A DNA stretch of 27,175 bases, from the IMG/VR virus record IMGVR_UViG_3300046370_000031, positions 1 to 27,175 of that record. The stretch is one strand, 5' to 3'. Position numbers and translations under genes: made by a program. Source of the DNA: a virus. How positions within the stretch are numbered: the stretch's first letter is position 1; every line of letters begins with the position of its first letter. The notes under the pieces were generated by a model, which ran no database searches, was not told the origin of the DNA, and worked only from the letters and a program-made list of their open reading frames with translations. Shown in pieces: positions 22,326-27,175 of the stretch.

Positions 22326-25300
22326 ATGTCTCAGGAAATGTTGTTAAAAGATTTAGGACTAGAGTCAGTAGTAGCTAAAGATTCTACTATACCTATAGTT
22401 AACACTGTTCAAGAAAGTGTCCTACTAAATCAACAAAGAAAGATGGCAGAAGGTAAGGAGATACAGGGCTTCTGGGAAAGTGTAGGAATAGGCTACAAAG
22501 AAGATAGCCTTGTATCAGCTATCTCTGACCACGCAGACAAGCTGGAAGTGGTAAATGACGTACCTGTGACTAACTTCACTCCTGAACTTATTAAAGAGTT
22601 AACAGATGGTTTACAAACTGATGCAGCTATAGACGTATTAGAGAATGCTAGTGCTTATGGTTTTAACACAGCTATGAAGCAACGAAAGATTAACTTAGCT
22701 ACTCAGAAAAACTTAGCAGACTTAGATGCAGCAGGTTGGAAGGGAACTACAGGTAGAATATTTGCTATGATGTTTGACCCAGCTGAATGGGCAATCATAG
22801 CTGGTACTACTGCTTTAGCTTCAGCTACAACAACTCCAATAGGAGGAGCAGCTGCTCTTACTGCAGGTGTTGTCAAAAGAGCTTATGATGTTAAAAGAGC
22901 CGTTAAGATTGGTGCTTTAGTAGGTGCAAGTGAAAATGCTGCGTTTGAAGCTATTAGAAATGATGTTAGATATAACATAGATTTTAATGATGTTCTTATA
23001 GCAGGAGGAGCAGGAGCAGTTATAGGTGGTGGTTTAAATGCAGGTATAACAGCTTTTAGAAAGGCAGGGCAACGTGCAACTATTGATAATAAATTTAGGT
23101 TAGGTCAGAAACTTACACCATCAGAAAGTTTATTTTATGATGCCTTTAATGAAGGAACACTTGCTAACAAAATTATAGATAAAGAACTAAGTGACCCTTC
23201 TTTCACAGAAGCTGGTAGAACTTTTAACACTAATAGACACACAACTCCTCCTACTCTTGAAGAGATGCAGTTAACACCTAAACAAGCTGGTTACAGTCTT
23301 TTTGGTTTACGTAAACTAATATCAGTAGGTGCAAGAATGATGAACTCTCCTTTGGGTTCAGTAAGATGGGCAGGTAATACTCTAGGTATGAACGTAGCAG
23401 GTTTTTCTAATAGTAGTAGAGTTACTAATGCAGGTTCAGTCACAGAAGTAATGGGCAGATTACAAGGTCAATACCGTGCACAACTTGCAGGGATACTTCC
23501 AAGAGAAAGGTCTAAGTTTATTAAGAGAACAGGCTTAACTGAAGAGGAATTTAATACAGCTTTGTCACGTTATTTAAGAGGCATTGATACAAACGTAGCT
23601 CCTGAAGTAACAAAGATAGGAGAAATAGCTAGAAAAGTTCTAGATGATTTAGGTTATTTAGGAGTGAAAGCAGATGTTGTAGGTCTTACAAAAAAACAAA
23701 TAGACGATAATCGTAATTATTTAACACGTTTATTTAACGACTTAAAAGTTAAGAACGTTAGAGATAAATTTGATGACGAAGTAATCGTTGATTTGATTGA
23801 GGATGCTATACGTAGAGGACAACCTAATATAGAAGAACAGGTTTTAAAAACATTAGGTAAAAGAGGTAAAACAAAAGGTAAGACAGACGAAGAACTTTTT
23901 GATGCTGTTAATGACTACATAAGAAAGTTTGCTAGGGGTTATACTAAATCTATAATAAGTGCTAAATTTAGGAAGTCAGGTATAACAGATACTAACCCAA
24001 TGGTTAGAGAAGACTTAGAGGCAGCCTTAAAAGGTGAGTTTGCTGAAGAAGATATAGATGATATTATAGACCTTGTTACACAATCTAAAACACCTAAATC
24101 TTTTAAACGTGCTCAGTCTCGTGTAATTCTAAGTGAAGGTGCTGTTATTAAAGCTACTAATAAAAACGGAGATATAGAAGATTTAAGATTTACTGATTTA
24201 CTAGAAGAAGATGGTGAACAGCTTGTAAACTCTTATATATTTCAAATGTCAGGTGCTATAGGTTTAGCTAGAAATGGGATTAACACTAACGTAAAAGGTA
24301 CTGATTTCTCTGAATTAGTTACAGGTAAAATACTAAAAGACATAGACGGAAGAAACCTTACAAAAGACCAGTTTCAAGCAGAATTAGATGCAGTACAGTT
24401 TATGTATGATGGTATCACTGGTAGATTAGGAAACAGAAGTGAAACTCAAACAGTACATGACCTTAACGTAGCTTTACGAGCTTGGTCTTTTGCTGTTAAC
24501 ATGGGTATGTCAGGTATGTCAGCTTTAATGGAGTTGACTAACGTTATGATGGAATATAGTTTTATGACTTTACTTAAGTCTGTTCCTCAATATAAACAAC
24601 TTATGACTAGTCTAAGTACAGCAGATGCTGACCCAAATTTAGTTCAAGAATTAGTACAACTTTTTGGGTTAGGTGCAGAAGTTGATTTAGGTAAATGGAC
24701 AGCTGTTACACGTTTTGATTCAGAAGATGTAGGAGCTACTATAACTACTGCAACAGGGAACAAAATAGGTAGAGCCACAGAAAAGTTTGCTTATGCTTCT
24801 CAAAAACATGTAGCCTTTCTATCTGGTTTAACAGGTGTTACACAGACTTTACGTAGAATGTCTATGATAAACTTTACTAATGAGTTTGCTTTAGCTGCTG
24901 CAAAAGGTAAGTTACCTTTCTCTAAGATTAAAAGACAACAGCTTGGTATATCTGATGAAATGGGTGCTAGAATAGTACAAACATTAAACAACCGTAACAT
25001 TGTAACAAAGAATCCAAATGGAACTGTTAAAAATCTTAACATTGAAAAGTGGGATGAAGATGTTAGAGAAGCTTTTGCTAACATAGGTCATAGAGATGCT
25101 AGAACAAATGTTCAGGAATCTGATTTATCTACAAGTAATAGATTGTTAAAGTCTACTCAGATAGGTAGGTCAATGTTTCAGTTTTTAAACTTTACCTTTT
25201 CATCTATGGAGCAACAAACTCAACGTTTAGCTGTCAGAACAATGAATGGAGATGCAGGTGCAGTAGCTAAGTTATTTACTGCTGCTATGGGTATGGGTGC

Positions 25301-25661
25301 TCTGATGTATACAGCTAGAGTACATTTAAATGCTGCTGGACGTAGTGATGCTAATGAGTATGTAGCAGAACGCATGGAAACAGGCAACCTACTTAAGGGT
25401 GCTGTGGCTCAAATAGGAATGACTTCTATATTTAGTTATATAGCTCAGTTAAGTTCAGGGGTACTAAATGGTAACTCCTATGCTATAACTCCTCCTATTG
25501 CTTCTTTGTTAGTTAATGGAGGTTCAACTATTAATAACTTATTTGATGACCAAGATGCTACAGAATCTGAATGGAGAAAAGCTTTAAGGATATTTCCTTA
25601 TCAATCTTTATATGGAGCTAGGCAGATAATAAATGCTACAGCTAATGAATTTGCTAACTAA
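22326..25661 (+). CDS. gp16: Internal virion protein D (T7 gp16-like), without N-terminal transglycosylase
   Basis: Large core protein (1111 aa; T7 gp16 has 1318) ejected first into the cell envelope. In T7 the first ~150 residues are a lytic transglycosylase; here the N-terminus (MSQEMLLKDLGLESVVAKDS...) shows no such motif. FWESVGIGYKEDSL at about 40-53 and the following text fit the post-SLT body of gp16. Two hydrophobic Gly/Ala segments, about 155-180 (WAIIAGTTALASA) and 221-242 (VLIAGGAGAVIGGG), could be membrane-active. The C-terminal part has the conserved GMSGMSALMELTNVMMEYSF and FQFLNFTFSSMEQQTQR. AAGGAAA at 22314-22320 precedes the start. Confidence 0.9.
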   Translation: MSQEMLLKDLGLESVVAKDSTIPIVNTVQESVLLNQQRKMAEGKEIQGFWESVGIGYKEDSLVSAISDHADKLEVVNDVPVTNFTPELIKELTDGLQTDAAIDVLENASAYGFNTAMKQRKINLATQKNLADLDAAGWKGTTGRIFAMMFDPAEWAIIAGTTALASATTTPIGGAAALTAGVVKRAYDVKRAVKIGALVGASENAAFEAIRNDVRYNIDFNDVLIAGGAGAVIGGGLNAGITAFRKAGQRATIDNKFRLGQKLTPSESLFYDAFNEGTLANKIIDKELSDPSFTEAGRTFNTNRHTTPPTLEEMQLTPKQAGYSLFGLRKLISVGARMMNSPLGSVRWAGNTLGMNVAGFSNSSRVTNAGSVTEVMGRLQGQYRAQLAGILPRERSKFIKRTGLTEEEFNTALSRYLRGIDTNVAPEVTKIGEIARKVLDDLGYLGVKADVVGLTKKQIDDNRNYLTRLFNDLKVKNVRDKFDDEVIVDLIEDAIRRGQPNIEEQVLKTLGKRGKTKGKTDEELFDAVNDYIRKFARGYTKSIISAKFRKSGITDTNPMVREDLEAALKGEFAEEDIDDIIDLVTQSKTPKSFKRAQSRVILSEGAVIKATNKNGDIEDLRFTDLLEEDGEQLVNSYIFQMSGAIGLARNGINTNVKGTDFSELVTGKILKDIDGRNLTKDQFQAELDAVQFMYDGITGRLGNRSETQTVHDLNVALRAWSFAVNMGMSGMSALMELTNVMMEYSFMTLLKSVPQYKQLMTSLSTADADPNLVQELVQLFGLGAEVDLGKWTAVTRFDSEDVGATITTATGNKIGRATEKFAYASQKHVAFLSGLTGVTQTLRRMSMINFTNEFALAAAKGKLPFSKIKRQQLGISDEMGARIVQTLNNRNIVTKNPNGTVKNLNIEKWDEDVREAFANIGHRDARTNVQESDLSTSNRLLKSTQIGRSMFQFLNFTFSSMEQQTQRLAVRTMNGDAGAVAKLFTAAMGMGALMYTARVHLNAAGRSDANEYVAERMETGNLLKGAVAQIGMTSIFSYIAQLSSGVLNGNSYAITPPIASLLVNGGSTINNLFDDQDATESEWRKALRIFPYQSLYGARQIINATANEFAN

Positions 25662-25663
25662 AC

Positions 25664-25681
25664 CTAAAGTTACAACATTAA
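25664..25681 (+). promoter_or_regulatory. Putative phage RNAP promoter P3 (before the tail fibre)
   Basis: CTAAAGTTACAACATTAA lies three bases after the gp16-like stop and 15 bases before the tail fibre ATG. The core equals P1 and P2. Placement before gene 17 parallels the T7 phi17 promoter. AACGAGGAA immediately afterwards is the ribosome binding site. Confidence 0.62.
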
Positions 25682-25696
25682 TAACGAGGAATACAA

Positions 25697-27175
25697 ATGC
25701 CATTATCATATCAAAACTACACTGGGGATAACGTTACAACTACGTTTAACATCCCCTTTACGTACACTGCGACTAGTGAGATAAGTGTTACAGTTGATGG
25801 GGTAGCTCAAACAGGTTTGACTTTCCCTTCATCTTCTCAGGTACAATTAACCAGTGCTCCTGCTAGTAGTACTGTCGTACAAGTTAGACGTACAACAGAC
25901 TTAACATCAAGAGCAGTAGACTTTGCATCTGGTTCAGTTCTTACTGAAGAAGACTTAGACAATGCTAACATACAAATCTTTCACTCATCGCAAGAAGCTG
26001 TTGACTTAACTGACGATACTATCCAAGAAGATATAGATAGTAAATGGGATGCAGAAAGCAAAGTCATTAAGAATGTAGCTAATCCTACAAATGCTCAAGA
26101 TGCTGCAACAAAGGATTACCTAGAAAATACTTGGTTAACTCCTGCTGATAAAGCTCAGTTAAATTCTTTGAATACAACTAACCTTAACACTGTTGCAACT
26201 AACATTTCAGATGTTAATGATGTGGCAGCTGATGAAGCTGACATAGGAATAGTAGCAACTAGCATAACTGATGTAAATACATTAGCTCCTGTTGTAACAG
26301 ATATAGCAACACTTGCTGACATAACAGATGGTACTGTTGCTACTAATGCTATACAAACTGTAGCAGATATACAAGGTAACGTAACTACAGTTGCAGGTAT
26401 AGAAAATGATGTGACTACAGTTGCAGGTCAAACAACTAATTTACAGAATGTAACAGATAACTTAACTGCAATACAAAATGCTAGTACAAATGCAACAAAT
26501 GCAGCACAATCTGCTACTGATGCCCAAACTGCTCAAGGTTTAGCAGAGGATGCACAAGCAGCAGCAGAAGCTGCCCTTGATAATTTTGATGATAGATTTT
26601 TAGGAGCAAAAGCAACAGACCCAGTATTAGACAATGATGGTAATGCTTTACTTGATGGTGCTTTGTACTTTGACACAACTAACGACATAATGAAAGTGTA
26701 TGATTTAACCAATACAACTTGGAGACAGTTAACACTTACATCAGCCAATCAAGCAAATGTAAATACAGTTGCAGGGCAAATAAGTCCTACTAATAATATA
26801 GCTATAGTAGCAGGGGATAGTGCTGATATAGGCACAGTAGCAGGATTGAGTACAGATATTCAAGCTCTAGCTGATATAGAAGATGGAACAACTGCAACTA
26901 ATGCAATATCAAATGTTGGTGGTTCTATAGCCAACGTAAACACAGTGGCAAGCAACCTTGCTTCAGTAAATAACTTTGGTGAAGTTTATCGTATTGCATC
27001 TTCTGCACCAACTACATCATTAGATATAGGTGACTTATACTTTGATACTACAGCTAATGAGTTAAAGGTATACAAGTCAAGTGGTTGGGCAGCAGCAGGT
27101 TCTACAGTTAACGGAACTTCAGCTAGGTTTCACTATGATATATCAGGAACTCCAACAAGTGTGACTGGAGCAGAT
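25697..27175 (+). CDS. gp17: Tail fibre protein (T7 gp17-like), 3' partial
   Basis: Host-recognition fibre; the frame is open for 493 codons to the right edge. The N-terminal ~150 residues are the conserved T7-type tail-attachment domain: MPLSYQNYTGDN, FNIPFTYTATSEISVTVDG, VQVRRTTDLTSRAVDF, and IFHSSQEAVDLTDDTI. Next comes a long repetitive rod of the type VATNISDVNDVA / NVNTVAG, typical of marine phage fibres, with an Ala/Gln-rich helix (ATDAQTAQGLAEDAQAAAEAA) and two LYFDTT...KVY...W modules at residues 323 and 447. A longer unit, LADI-x-DGT-x-ATNAI, occurs at 206 and 391. The receptor-binding tip lies outside the window. Confidence 0.93.
   Translation, partial: MPLSYQNYTGDNVTTTFNIPFTYTATSEISVTVDGVAQTGLTFPSSSQVQLTSAPASSTVVQVRRTTDLTSRAVDFASGSVLTEEDLDNANIQIFHSSQEAVDLTDDTIQEDIDSKWDAESKVIKNVANPTNAQDAATKDYLENTWLTPADKAQLNSLNTTNLNTVATNISDVNDVAADEADIGIVATSITDVNTLAPVVTDIATLADITDGTVATNAIQTVADIQGNVTTVAGIENDVTTVAGQTTNLQNVTDNLTAIQNASTNATNAAQSATDAQTAQGLAEDAQAAAEAALDNFDDRFLGAKATDPVLDNDGNALLDGALYFDTTNDIMKVYDLTNTTWRQLTLTSANQANVNTVAGQISPTNNIAIVAGDSADIGTVAGLSTDIQALADIEDGTTATNAISNVGGSIANVNTVASNLASVNNFGEVYRIASSAPTTSLDIGDLYFDTTANELKVYKSSGWAAAGSTVNGTSARFHYDISGTPTSVTGAD

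Noticed and set aside
1-27175. tRNA genes, integrase, attachment sites, insertion sequences or defence/anti-defence genes
   Set aside because: I saw no cloverleaf, recombinase, transposase or known immunity motif; the sequence is almost entirely accounted for by T7-type phage genes. A tRNA scan and profile search could not be run.

Overview
The window is the middle of a lytic, T7-like podophage genome (Autographivirales / former Autographiviridae). Every recognisable gene is on the + strand, genes are packed head to tail with many TAATG or ATGA stop/start overlaps, and the order follows the T7 map: RNA polymerase, ssDNA-binding protein, endonuclease I, primase-helicase, DNA polymerase, exonuclease, then portal, scaffold, major capsid, tail tubes A and B, internal virion proteins (gp13 to gp16 equivalents) and tail fibre. 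The DNA looks AT-rich by eye. A vitamin-B12-dependent (class II) ribonucleotide reductase, a MazG-like protein and a DUF3310 protein, on a P-SSP7/pelagiphage-like layout, suggest a marine phage. The host cannot be fixed from the sequence. No psbA, hli or other photosynthesis gene is seen, so an alphaproteobacterial host such as SAR11 or a roseobacter is at least as plausible as a cyanobacterium.

Layout: (1) 3-1939, a single-subunit T7-type RNA polymerase broken into two reading frames at a TAATG overlap; the first piece runs off the left edge. (2) 1943-10216, DNA replication, recombination and nucleotide metabolism: SSB, endonuclease I, a small unknown, primase-helicase, DNA polymerase without a thioredoxin-binding insert, endonuclease VII, a 58-aa zinc-ribbon protein, 5'-exonuclease, DUF3310, MazG-like, class II RNR. 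(3) 10246-13628, small basic virion/assembly proteins, portal and scaffold. (4) 13629-15000, a structured leader, the major capsid gene and a strong intrinsic terminator. (5) 15011-25661, two small basic proteins, tail tubes and internal core proteins; the gp15 equivalent carries a C-terminal lysozyme-like domain and the gp16 equivalent shows no lytic domain at its N-terminus. (6) 25697 to the right edge, the N-terminal 493 codons of the tail fibre.

A 13-base sequence, CTAAAGTTACAAC, occurs exactly three times that I could find, each time in a short gap at a functional boundary: before SSB, before the structural block, and before the tail fibre. I read these as promoters for the phage polymerase. 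A degenerate relative lies in the capsid leader.

I do not see a defence system, CRISPR, tRNA, integrase or insertion sequence. The least ordinary things here are the split polymerase, the private promoter set, the rearranged peptidoglycan-cutting activity of the internal core, and a run of small genes whose conserved ends double as ribosome binding sites. No gap longer than 300 bases lacks a gene; the largest, 13629-13838, is described below.
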